From CAVQEK01 sp963711495 (GTDB lineage: Bacteria > Bacteroidota > Bacteroidia > Cytophagales > Cyclobacteriaceae): DNA of 64,000 nucleotides. The position numbers were made by a program, and so were the translations under genes. This document shows, piece after piece, positions 26,164-34,334 of the stretch (position 1 is its first letter; every line of letters begins with the position of its first letter). Below the pieces are notes generated by a model. The model made no database searches, was not told the origin of the DNA, and saw nothing but the letters and a program-made list of their open reading frames with translations. The stretch spans positions 2,542,001 through 2,606,000 of the forward strand of contig CAVQEK010000004.1 of NCBI GenBank assembly GCA_963711495.1, in the 5' to 3' direction.

Positions 26164-27482
26164 TGTGGTAGTTACGACTTAATCTGACAGTTAGGGATTA
26201 AATTTAAATGAGGAATTTAATCATTAACCCCATAAACTGTCAGAAATGAATACAGAGACAAAAGTAATCAAAACTAAGTTAGGACTACTCAACTTAGCCG
26301 AACAATTAGGCAATGTATCCCAAGCCTGTAAAATATTTGGATATAGTCGAGATAGCTTTTACCGCTACAAAGAGTTGTACGATCAAGGCGGAGAGATGGC
26401 ATTGGCTGAACTTAGCCGCCGCCAACCGAATCACAAAAATCGCATTGAGCCAGCCATAGAAGAACGTGTCGTATCCATTGCATATGAATATCCTGCATAT
26501 GGCCAATTAAGAGCCTCCAATGAACTTAAGAAAGAAGGGGTATTCATATCTCCCTGTGGTGTGCGCTGTGTTTGGCTGCGACATGATCTGGAGACCTTCA
26601 GAAAGCGACTCAAAGCTCTGGAGGCTAAAGTTGCCCAAGAAGGATTGATACTGACTGAATCTCAAATTACCGCCATGGAAAAGGCTAAGGAAGAGAAGCG
26701 GGCTCAGGGCGAGATAGAGACACTTCATCCGGGCTACCTGGGTGCCCAGGACACCTATTATGTTGGAACCATTAAGGGCGTTGGCAGGATTTATCAGCAG
26801 ACATTTATCGATACATATGCCAAAACAGCCCATGTTAAGTTGTATGACAGGAAAAATGCATTAGTAGCGGCAGATATACTGAACGATCGGGTGATCCCTT
26901 TCTATGAAAAATATGACATCCCGTTACTTCGAATTTTAACTGATCGAGGCACTGAATATTGTGGCTCCAGGGAGCATCATGAATATCAGCTTTATTTGGC
27001 CATTGAGGATATAGACCATAGTAAGACAAAAGCCAAAAGTCCTCAAACCAACGGCATTTGTGAGCGCTTCCATCGTACCATACAAGACGAATTCTATGCG
27101 GTGGCTTTTAGAAAGAAGATCTACCACAATATTGAAGAACTTCAGCAGGATCTGGATGTTTGGATTGATCAATACAACCATGACCGGCCCCATTCAGGCA
27201 AATACTGCTTTGGGAAAACACCAATACAAACCTGGGAAGAATCCTTACATCTGGCGAAAGAAAAATTGTTGGATCGGCAGAATGAAAATTTCGTACCTTT
27301 ATTACCGCAAGGTGAAGCGGAAGCAGGCTCTGGTGGAGACCAACCTGCCAGGAATAACCTTGCCGACCGAAATGGCGAGGGGCTTTATTTGCCCCTTGCT
27401 TATCACCATTTTGGGAGTGGTATACCTAAAGAAAACTCAAAACCAACACCTTGAACTGTCAGATCAAGTCGGAGCTATTACA
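26164..27482 (+). mobile_element. IS481-family insertion sequence, copy 2 (inverted)
   Basis: Complete 1,319-bp element with the same TG...CA ends and 29-bp terminal repeats as the copy at 13722-15040, but in the opposite orientation. A perfect 7-bp duplication GATGATT flanks it (26157-26163 and 27483-27489). It sits between the acyltransferase gene (27539-28213) and the polymerase gene. Its transposase reads against the operon. Confidence 0.94.
26246..27454 (+). CDS. IS481 family transposase, copy 2
   Basis: DDE transposase of 402 residues, identical in sequence to the product at 13750-14958. It has an N-terminal helix-turn-helix, the acidic residues in GAQDTYYVG, LTDRGTEYCG and GICERFHRT, and a C-terminal integrase-like tail (DQYNHDRPHSGKYCFGKTP). 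The frame is intact. Its transcription is antisense to the surrounding polysaccharide operon. Confidence 0.94.
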   Translation: MNTETKVIKTKLGLLNLAEQLGNVSQACKIFGYSRDSFYRYKELYDQGGEMALAELSRRQPNHKNRIEPAIEERVVSIAYEYPAYGQLRASNELKKEGVFISPCGVRCVWLRHDLETFRKRLKALEAKVAQEGLILTESQITAMEKAKEEKRAQGEIETLHPGYLGAQDTYYVGTIKGVGRIYQQTFIDTYAKTAHVKLYDRKNALVAADILNDRVIPFYEKYDIPLLRILTDRGTEYCGSREHHEYQLYLAIEDIDHSKTKAKSPQTNGICERFHRTIQDEFYAVAFRKKIYHNIEELQQDLDVWIDQYNHDRPHSGKYCFGKTPIQTWEESLHLAKEKLLDRQNENFVPLLPQGEAEAGSGGDQPARNNLADRNGEGLYLPLAYHHFGSGIPKENSKPTP

Positions 27483-27538
27483 GATGATTAGTTCATGTAG
27501 CACATGAGATGTTAATTTTTTTTAAAATTTCGACAATC

Positions 27539-28213
27539 CTATTCTTCCCAATATATTTCATTTTTCAATGTTTTATTCGGTACTCCCACTGAAACCTCTT
27601 TTTCTCCAACATCATTAGTAACAATAGTGCCCATTCCTATAATACTTCCATTCTTAATTGTTGTGCCTTTAAGAATAATCACTCGACATCCAACCCAAAC
27701 TTTGTTTCCAATGAAAATCGGCTTTTCTTTATTGATAATATTTTTATTTATATCAAAGATTTTATGCGTATCACTTGACCAAATCTCAATTTGATCACTA
27801 AAAAGACAATTTTCCCCAATTTGAATAAGATTGTCTGTTCCTTCATTTACTATACGACCCCCATTAAAAATAGTATTTTTCCCAATTGTTATCATACAGT
27901 TTTCTCCCCTTAAGATTACTTTAATATTACGCAAATTCACATTCTCTCCAAGAATTAACTTATTATTAAAGCCCTCTACAATAATTTGTGATCTGACTAT
28001 TGTCGAATTGGATGATTCAATTTTGTTGCCTTTGCCCCTGATGGCGATTAATGTTTTAACCAATTTACCTTTATATGACTTTATTAAATTACCCTTTTTA
28101 ATTGAGATGTTTGCCAGAAAAAAGCTGTTATGAAACAACTGGATCCTGAAAAAAAATCGTACAAGATACAATTTGTTCAATATTGAAAATATAGATCGTA
28201 ATATGGGCTTCAT
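27539..28213 (-). CDS. Hexapeptide-repeat acyltransferase
   Basis: Left-handed beta-helix acyltransferase of 224 residues, probably an O-acetyltransferase acting on a sugar or on the growing polysaccharide. Hexapeptide-like strands run from about residue 80 to 200. Key segments are IEIWSSDTHKIFD (catalytic His region), KPIFIGNKVWVGCRVIILKGTTI and NGSIIGMGTIVTNDV. The C-terminus is GVPNKTLK. Unlike its counterpart at 15864, it is full length. It follows the GT-D-type gene by 9 bp, and IS481 copy 2 lies 56 bp downstream. Confidence 0.9.
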   Translation of the reverse strand: MKPILRSIFSILNKLYLVRFFFRIQLFHNSFFLANISIKKGNLIKSYKGKLVKTLIAIRGKGNKIESSNSTIVRSQIIVEGFNNKLILGENVNLRNIKVILRGENCMITIGKNTIFNGGRIVNEGTDNLIQIGENCLFSDQIEIWSSDTHKIFDINKNIINKEKPIFIGNKVWVGCRVIILKGTTIKNGSIIGMGTIVTNDVGEKEVSVGVPNKTLKNEIYWEE

Positions 28214-28222
28214 GGATTAAAT

Positions 28223-29191
28223 TTACCAATAACAAGCATCTTCAACAATTTGGGCATTTTGAGGTTTTTCTTCTCGTCCTGGGCGGACCCAATGTTCATT
28301 GACCAGATTCATGTAAGGCCAAACAATGTAATTTTCCCATCGTTTTCCTATTATTCCAAACAGTAACTGGGTAACGCCAGCCAGATGGAGGGCTTTTTTA
28401 CCGGTTCTTTTAACATGGGCGGCTAATGGGAAACCGTATGCACCACAGCCAATGATACAAATATCATAGTCTGTTTGATCAATTTTGGTTTTCATCGACT
28501 CGAGGGCCTCAAACCAATCAGTAAATTCGGTTTTGCAACCTGCAACACTTTGAACGGCCCTAATAGTTTTTAACTCAAATGCAGGTAGAAGATCGTCGAC
28601 AAAAAGCAATTCGCGTTTTTTATATTGAGCTTTTATGGTCTCAGCGAAAGGATGTACCACCAATATCTTTTTACCTGTCAGAGCTTTCGTCCATGGGTTT
28701 ACAGCAAAAAAAGGTTCGAGGTCTTCCAAAACAATTCTTTTAGCATATTTTAATTTTTCTTGAAAGAAAACTTCTTGCTTTAGCCAGGAGCCTAATATGT
28801 CAACTTCAGGAATGTCATTTATCATTAATTCACAGTATTTTTCAATATAATCTATTTCTGCGGGGAAAAAACCAGACCAGTTTTGCATTTGTAGTATGGT
28901 GGATTTTTCCCACCACCAAGGAGGGGTTCTTCCTTTTATGAAATTAGTGATTCTTTTTGATTTATTCTGATTGTGTACTCCCAAATAGTTCATGAGACAC
29001 AACATCTCTGTAGAGCCAAAACGAGCAATCATGCATGGATTTTCATCCTTTAGCTTTTGATAAATTATCTGATTTGCATATCTCTTGTTTGAAAATAATT
29101 TCCAATTTCTGCCAAACATAGAAGGATCATAATTTCCTATCTCATATAATTTTCTTCCAATTTTTAGTCCATTAATAATTAATGTATTCAT
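28223..29191 (-). CDS. GT-D-fold-type glycosyltransferase
   Basis: Soluble protein of 322 residues. The N-terminal motif CMIARFGSTEML and the C-terminal block CIIGCGAYGFPLAAHVKRTG with ALHLAGVTQLLFG match the GT-D-type glycosyltransferase domain found in exopolysaccharide clusters (formerly DUF1792-like). In that fold the DxE-like acidic pair acts in metal and nucleotide-sugar binding; here the local residues are FGSTE. Placement between a GT2 gene and an acyltransferase gene supports a role in repeat-unit assembly. The family call is from memory of the motif, so it is moderately secure. Confidence 0.7.
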   Translation of the reverse strand: MNTLIINGLKIGRKLYEIGNYDPSMFGRNWKLFSNKRYANQIIYQKLKDENPCMIARFGSTEMLCLMNYLGVHNQNKSKRITNFIKGRTPPWWWEKSTILQMQNWSGFFPAEIDYIEKYCELMINDIPEVDILGSWLKQEVFFQEKLKYAKRIVLEDLEPFFAVNPWTKALTGKKILVVHPFAETIKAQYKKRELLFVDDLLPAFELKTIRAVQSVAGCKTEFTDWFEALESMKTKIDQTDYDICIIGCGAYGFPLAAHVKRTGKKALHLAGVTQLLFGIIGKRWENYIVWPYMNLVNEHWVRPGREEKPQNAQIVEDACYW

Positions 29192-29210
29192 TTCATTAAA
29201 TCTAATGAGA

Positions 29211-30188
29211 TCATTTCAAAGTCTTTATTTTTCCTTTCTCCAATTCTAATCTTGGATAACCACGAAGAATATATAAACTTTTACGAATGGTTATGTATAT
29301 CATAGAAAATAAGTATAAATTCTTATTAGGATAAAATATTCTTCCTAACCCAAGGCATTTTTTTCGTGTTATTTGCTCCATTTTTGCAATATACATCTTA
29401 ATATTTTCATGTTTTGCTGATCTTAGCATAAACCAGATTTCGTTTCTGGCAAATGCTTTTAACCAAATTATGAGCTGCTTGTTTCTATTTTTGATATATA
29501 CCTTAGTGAACTTATTCAAATACCCTACCCTAAACTCAAGTTTTGAAGAAAAACTAGTAATTGACGTTGCTTGTTCTTCAACACCACCACAATAAATAGA
29601 TAGAGGAAGCCCACAATATATTACTTGAGAAATAAGAGCAATTGAAGTAAATAAATAGAAGTCTTGGAAATTCCTTACTCCTGGAGGAAATCCATTTGTC
29701 CTATTAAAATACCTTTTAGCTATTGTCGTAGCGCTTGTATGAGAAAAAACAAAGGGTGATTGAAAATAGTCAATTTTAAGTATTTGATTTTTATATTTTC
29801 TAGCCAATCTAAAATGATCATAACCATTGGAACGTACTATTCCTGCGGTACAATACATACCTGCATTCGGGTATAAATTAATCATCTTGTGAACATGTTC
29901 TAAATAAGTGGGCATCCATTCATCATCTCCATCGAGAAACGCCAAATAATCATACCTGGCATTTGCGACGCCGTTATTCCTAGCTGAACTCACACCTTGA
30001 TTTTCTTGGTTTATAATTTTAACACGTGAATCACTGGTACATGAATTAATAACTTCAACTCCATTATCTGTGGAGCCATCATTCACTATGATAATTTCAA
30101 ATTTTTGAAATGTTTGGTTTAGAACGGAAAATAATGTTCGCTCTATTGTGTGTGCTTTATTGTATAGTGAGATTATAACAGAAAACAT
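29211..30188 (-). CDS. GT2 family glycosyltransferase
   Basis: GT-A glycosyltransferase of 325 residues. It begins FSVIISLYNKAHTIERTLFSVLNQ and continues with IVNDGSTDNGVEVI, NNGVANARYDYLAFLDGDDEW (the metal-binding DxD region) and a less conserved C-terminal region. It is related to the large SpsA-like group common in surface-glycan loci. Its ATG at 30188 overlaps the stop of the GT61 gene by one base, so the two are probably co-translated. Confidence 0.92.
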   Translation of the reverse strand: MFSVIISLYNKAHTIERTLFSVLNQTFQKFEIIIVNDGSTDNGVEVINSCTSDSRVKIINQENQGVSSARNNGVANARYDYLAFLDGDDEWMPTYLEHVHKMINLYPNAGMYCTAGIVRSNGYDHFRLARKYKNQILKIDYFQSPFVFSHTSATTIAKRYFNRTNGFPPGVRNFQDFYLFTSIALISQVIYCGLPLSIYCGGVEEQATSITSFSSKLEFRVGYLNKFTKVYIKNRNKQLIIWLKAFARNEIWFMLRSAKHENIKMYIAKMEQITRKKCLGLGRIFYPNKNLYLFSMIYITIRKSLYILRGYPRLELEKGKIKTLK

Positions 30189-31279
30189 TAATTTGAGAAT
30201 TTTTTGATTAATTGATTAATGAAGCATATTATTATATAATATAATTTATCTCCTAACGAACTGTTATTTATTAATGAATTTTTCACTTTTTGGATTGTAA
30301 GAGAATGATTCCCTTCAACAATATCTTTATTTAAAAAATTTTGAATACTTCTAAAATTGTTAGATAAATTGTTTGTTCTTTGGAGAATCTCTTTTATAAG
30401 ATTTATATCTATATATGATTGCTTTTGGGAAAAATGTTTAAAATTAATTATTGAGGCTTCTATTGTGTGATAATCGATTGATTTTGCAGAGGCAATAGTT
30501 TGATAATTTAAATTATTTCCATTGCGTCTAGCTATCGTAAAGATTTTTGATTTAATCCGCTGAAAAAAAATCAACAAATGAAATGCTGAACCTTCAATCC
30601 CTAACACAACTTCAGAGCTTGATAATTCATTTAATTGTGTTCTTATTGAATGTTCTTGTGGATGGAATATCTTCCAACCCTTTTCCATTAATAGCTTTTC
30701 AAGTTCTTTCTCATTTGAATATCCACCTCCTCCTCCATTAACTAATTTTGCGCGCGAAATATATAATTTTTTACCTTGAATCGTTTTTTGTGGTGATATT
30801 TCCCCTAAAGCCAGTACTTGTCTTTTGGCAAAATAAGTTTGTATAATATAACCTGGAGATGGTAGAATGAGTGTACTTATTTTGGTAGGGACATTTATAA
30901 AAACGGGTTCATTCTTGATACCTAATAAATCCAAAATTTCCTCTTGCCAATGCGAATATTTTTTTTTGTTAGTAGTCCATATGATCTTTAATTTTGGATT
31001 TTTTTTTACGTACCAAATCCTAGCTAAACTTTCTAATATAAAATGACCAAAGTGATTTGATAAGTTACCACAAAAAATAGCTTTGTCAGATATTTGTCGA
31101 AGTGGTTCTAAATAAGGAGCTTGAAACTCGATTTGTTTATAATGTCGAAAAAGTAAAGCATCAGTAATAGGAATGCCCTTGCAATAAATTCCGGTTAAAT
31201 ATTTTTCTTTTTTAAATTTCATAGAATACCGAGGCATGACAATTGCATTGGTGTACTTAACATGCTGGAGTCCAATCAT
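30188..31279 (-). CDS. GT61 family glycosyltransferase
   Basis: Protein of 363 residues related to GT61 (DUF563). Characteristic segments are FCGNLSNHFGHFILESLARIWYV (His-Phe-xx-Phe region), LYISRAKLVNGGGGGYSNEKELEKLL, the DxE-like WKIFHPQEHSI and LSSSEVVLGIEGSAFHLLIFF. In bacteria these enzymes act in capsule or lipopolysaccharide synthesis. A poly-Gly stretch (GGGGGYSNE) replaces the usual short Arg/Asn turn. The flippase gene lies 64 bp upstream. Confidence 0.87.
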   Translation of the reverse strand: MIGLQHVKYTNAIVMPRYSMKFKKEKYLTGIYCKGIPITDALLFRHYKQIEFQAPYLEPLRQISDKAIFCGNLSNHFGHFILESLARIWYVKKNPKLKIIWTTNKKKYSHWQEEILDLLGIKNEPVFINVPTKISTLILPSPGYIIQTYFAKRQVLALGEISPQKTIQGKKLYISRAKLVNGGGGGYSNEKELEKLLMEKGWKIFHPQEHSIRTQLNELSSSEVVLGIEGSAFHLLIFFQRIKSKIFTIARRNGNNLNYQTIASAKSIDYHTIEASIINFKHFSQKQSYIDINLIKEILQRTNNLSNNFRSIQNFLNKDIVEGNHSLTIQKVKNSLINNSSLGDKLYYIIICFINQLIKKFSN

Positions 31280-31343
31280 TGAAATGAGCTTATCTATTTA
31301 TGCCTTTTGATAGAATAATTATAGGAGATCTCCATTCAATAAT

Positions 31344-32891
31344 CTAAGCAATACCTCTTTTAACAATTCTTTGATGTATGGAAGAAATTAATGCTTGAAC
31401 TTGTTTTTTTTCCGATTTATCTAACCCTCTAGTGTAAATTAAAAAGAGATTTGTTGAGGAGAACAGTAATATAACTATTAAAACCCTAAATAATCCGGCA
31501 TTCATAAAATAAAATGGAATTATTCCAACACCAAAACTTATTATGAGAACCCCAATACACTTCAGGATTACTTCTTTATAAAATTGTTTAATAGACAAGC
31601 CACACTGAATCTTTGCTTGATTTAATGTAATACCAAAGGCACGCACAATTACCATGAGGATAAAAATGATATACAATGTGGAAGGAGAATACCCCAATTT
31701 GAAAAGAAGAAATGAAACAGGCAAAGGTAAAAATGTTATAATCGAGTCGCCGATCTGATAATATTTAATTCTTCCGGTGGCTGCTATGGCAGTTGTTAGG
31801 GGAGAGAATAGTTGAGTAATCAAATTTCTGATCAACAGTAACCTGCAAAATATAATAGCAAACTTTGGAACTTGCTTTAACCAAAAATTAAAAATTGTTG
31901 GCATCTCAATAATTATGGGAACTGCGAATAAAGCCAGCAAAAAAAATGCTATTTTACTACCAGTGAAAGAAGCTTTTAACATTTTATCCCGCTGTCCGGC
32001 ACCTTCACTTTTGACAATCACAGGATTTAATGCTTTCAACATATTTCCTGAAAAAGCTCCTAATTGCCCTGAAATTTGATTTGAAACTCCCTGAGCAGCA
32101 TTTATGGTAGTTCCAAAAAATATATTTAAAATTATTCCCTGACCATAATTAGTTACCATACTCACCGCACTTCCTAAAAAAGACCAACTGGCAAATCCGG
32201 TCATTTCTTTAAAAAGGGATCTATTAAAATATTTATTTATACTTATAGTTACCTCTTCATATTTTTTGTGGCAATACACTCTCCGAATTATTAATAGAAT
32301 AATATACATAGAAGCCATTAACAGACCATAAATGATAAGTTGGTCCCAGGGAAGAACGTATGTAATAAAAATTGCTATCCCTAATTTCATAATTGCTTCA
32401 ATAATTCCCGCAATCGCAACAAAAAGCATATTTTCATGGGCGTTGATCACGGCGTCATAAGGGACTGATATGATGTTAAAAAATGTACTAAGCATCATGA
32501 AATGATAGACCATTTTAGCAGCATATATTCGGTTTGGTTCTATATTTAAAAATCCGCTAAAAAGGAAAAGGCCTGCTATTTCTAACAAAATAACTATGAC
32601 TAAACCGATGCCAAAATGTAAAACCACACTGACATTAAAGATACTTTTTTGCTTTTCAAAATTTCCTTCTCCTTGAGCAAATGACATAAACCGCTGACTA
32701 GCTGTAGTCATGGCGGTATTTAAGAAAGTCAGCATAGCAATGGCGCCTCCTACCACACTAAAAATACCATAATCGGCTGCCCCTAATGCTGCAAGAATGA
32801 GCCTTGTGGCATAGAGTGAGATAAAAATAGTAATGGCCATACGAGCATAAAGAATGAGCGTATTGGAGGCTACCCGATTAGCTGATGGCAT
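31344..32891 (-). CDS. Polysaccharide repeat-unit flippase (Wzx-like, MOP superfamily)
   Basis: Integral membrane protein of 515 residues with about 14 hydrophobic segments, typical of MATE/Wzx-like exporters. It starts ASNTLILYARMAITIFISLYATRLILAAL, with the conserved region ALGAADYGIFSVVGGAIAML. It would flip undecaprenyl-linked repeat units to the periplasm, where the Wzy-like protein polymerises them. It lies between the sulfotransferase and the GT61 gene in a same-strand series. Confidence 0.92.
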   Translation of the reverse strand: MPSANRVASNTLILYARMAITIFISLYATRLILAALGAADYGIFSVVGGAIAMLTFLNTAMTTASQRFMSFAQGEGNFEKQKSIFNVSVVLHFGIGLVIVILLEIAGLFLFSGFLNIEPNRIYAAKMVYHFMMLSTFFNIISVPYDAVINAHENMLFVAIAGIIEAIMKLGIAIFITYVLPWDQLIIYGLLMASMYIILLIIRRVYCHKKYEEVTISINKYFNRSLFKEMTGFASWSFLGSAVSMVTNYGQGIILNIFFGTTINAAQGVSNQISGQLGAFSGNMLKALNPVIVKSEGAGQRDKMLKASFTGSKIAFFLLALFAVPIIIEMPTIFNFWLKQVPKFAIIFCRLLLIRNLITQLFSPLTTAIAATGRIKYYQIGDSIITFLPLPVSFLLFKLGYSPSTLYIIFILMVIVRAFGITLNQAKIQCGLSIKQFYKEVILKCIGVLIISFGVGIIPFYFMNAGLFRVLIVILLFSSTNLFLIYTRGLDKSEKKQVQALISSIHQRIVKRGIA

Positions 32892-32930
32892 AAAAGAGTA
32901 AATTTTTAGTGGACAATTTTTGGAGAATAA

Positions 32931-33875
32931 TTAATTGTGAAAATGATTAAGAATTACTTTTATTGTTTTTTCGATATAATCGATTTGTCTTTTGGTAAGG
33001 TTTTTCCATTCATCCTTAGCTGGATGAATAACCTTAGCGTTGATTCGAGAATAATTCCCCCCCAATAAATGATGTCTTTTACTGGTTAAATCAAGCATAT
33101 TATCTTCCCAATGGATATTTAAGTATTCAGAAACCTTTTCCAGAAAGGTGACTTTTGGGTCATTGGTAAACTCGGCGTAAATCACTTTTACGGCTCGCGT
33201 ATTAAATATTTTATTCATCAACAAATATTTTTGAGTTATTCTTATCCATTGATGCAGAGCTTCTTTTAGTGTTGCACCCTTATCTTTTGTTTTTACAATT
33301 AACTCCTTCCTGCCTGAAAACTGTATTTTACTCGAAGTTTTCATCTGTGAGTAGACATTACTTTTGGGATCTCTGCTTAAAATTATGTAAAAAGTATCAA
33401 ATTTATTTTCTAAGTATTTATGTAAAAATAATGCTCTTACAAAACTTTTGGAAGCATCAACGATATACTGCTCTTTTACTGACTCAGAAATAACTTCTAA
33501 TAATCTCGCTTCATTTTTAATCTGATTAAAATACTCCCGATATAAAAAGGGAAAACCTGTTTTAAAATAAAAAAATAGGTTTAAATTTTTAACTATCTTA
33601 TCCAATAAACTATTTGAACTATAGAAAGGGACACTACTTGTGTTGAAGTTATCAATTGTAATACCTTGCTCTTTTAGTTTGGAAATTACCAATTGCCAAA
33701 AATCACATTGACTATATTTTTTTTCGCATGAACAAAGATCATCTGCTTTAATTTGCGTATCAAAATAGTGTGGTTCACTTAATGCGAAACAATTGGAATG
33801 CATACCTAAAAATTTACTAAAAACGGTTGTACCACTTCTGCCTGGGCCCACTATAAAAACTAGCTTTTTTTTCAC
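32931..33875 (-). CDS. Sulfotransferase
   Basis: PAPS-dependent sulfotransferase family protein of 314 residues. The 5'-phosphosulfate loop is VGPGRSGTTVFSKFLG (residues 9-24). The 3'-phosphate-binding segment is ILSRDPKSNVYSQM. Proximity to glycosyltransferases suggests it sulfates the exported polysaccharide. Sulfated exopolysaccharides are common in marine Bacteroidota, but the habitat here is unknown. The start is GTG at 33875. It is the first gene of the minus-strand locus, so the operon promoter should lie in 33876-34334. Confidence 0.88.
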   Translation of the reverse strand: MKKKLVFIVGPGRSGTTVFSKFLGMHSNCFALSEPHYFDTQIKADDLCSCEKKYSQCDFWQLVISKLKEQGITIDNFNTSSVPFYSSNSLLDKIVKNLNLFFYFKTGFPFLYREYFNQIKNEARLLEVISESVKEQYIVDASKSFVRALFLHKYLENKFDTFYIILSRDPKSNVYSQMKTSSKIQFSGRKELIVKTKDKGATLKEALHQWIRITQKYLLMNKIFNTRAVKVIYAEFTNDPKVTFLEKVSEYLNIHWEDNMLDLTSKRHHLLGGNYSRINAKVIHPAKDEWKNLTKRQIDYIEKTIKVILNHFHN

Positions 33876-34334
33876 TTATGAAGGTTATAAATCTACTTTC
33901 AGTAATATTCAGGTATTTAGGAAAAATGAATAAATAGCTAAATCAATCCGTGTGATTGAAGAATTTTAGACATTAGTGAGTTAATGAAACTATCAAATTA
34001 CCTACAGCTTCGCCAGGTCAGTCACATCGAAGGTGACTTAATAAACAAATTGTAATACAACAACAGTATTATCATCAGCACCTTTGAAGGTCGAATGTCA
34101 TTTTCATCAAACTGAAAAACAATCAAAATTTATTGCGACATATTCAGCCATTGTACTGATAATGCAGGTAAATTTATAATTAATATTTGAATATTACAAT
34201 CGAGGGCTTAAAGTTTGTAAGGAAAATTGAGGAATTAACAATAATGCTATGGGTAGAAAAGGCTTTAATTGAAATAATGGAGATAAGGAGTCTCTAAAAT
34301 TAAATATTTGTTATTTTTAAGATCAGCCTTTTTT
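33876..34334. other. Upstream region of the polysaccharide locus
   Basis: 459 bp without a credible gene. A short perfect hairpin (AGTCAC, 34020-34025, against GTGACT, 34033-34038) is the only marked structure. The region should contain the promoter of the polysaccharide operon, but I saw no JUMPstart element, no UpxY-like anti-terminator gene and no invertible-promoter repeats. Confidence 0.4.

Noticed and set aside
13722..27482. IS481 pair as a composite transposon
   Set aside because: Each copy has its own 7-bp duplication, and the outermost flanks (TGTAATA and GATGATT) do not match each other. The copies therefore inserted independently.
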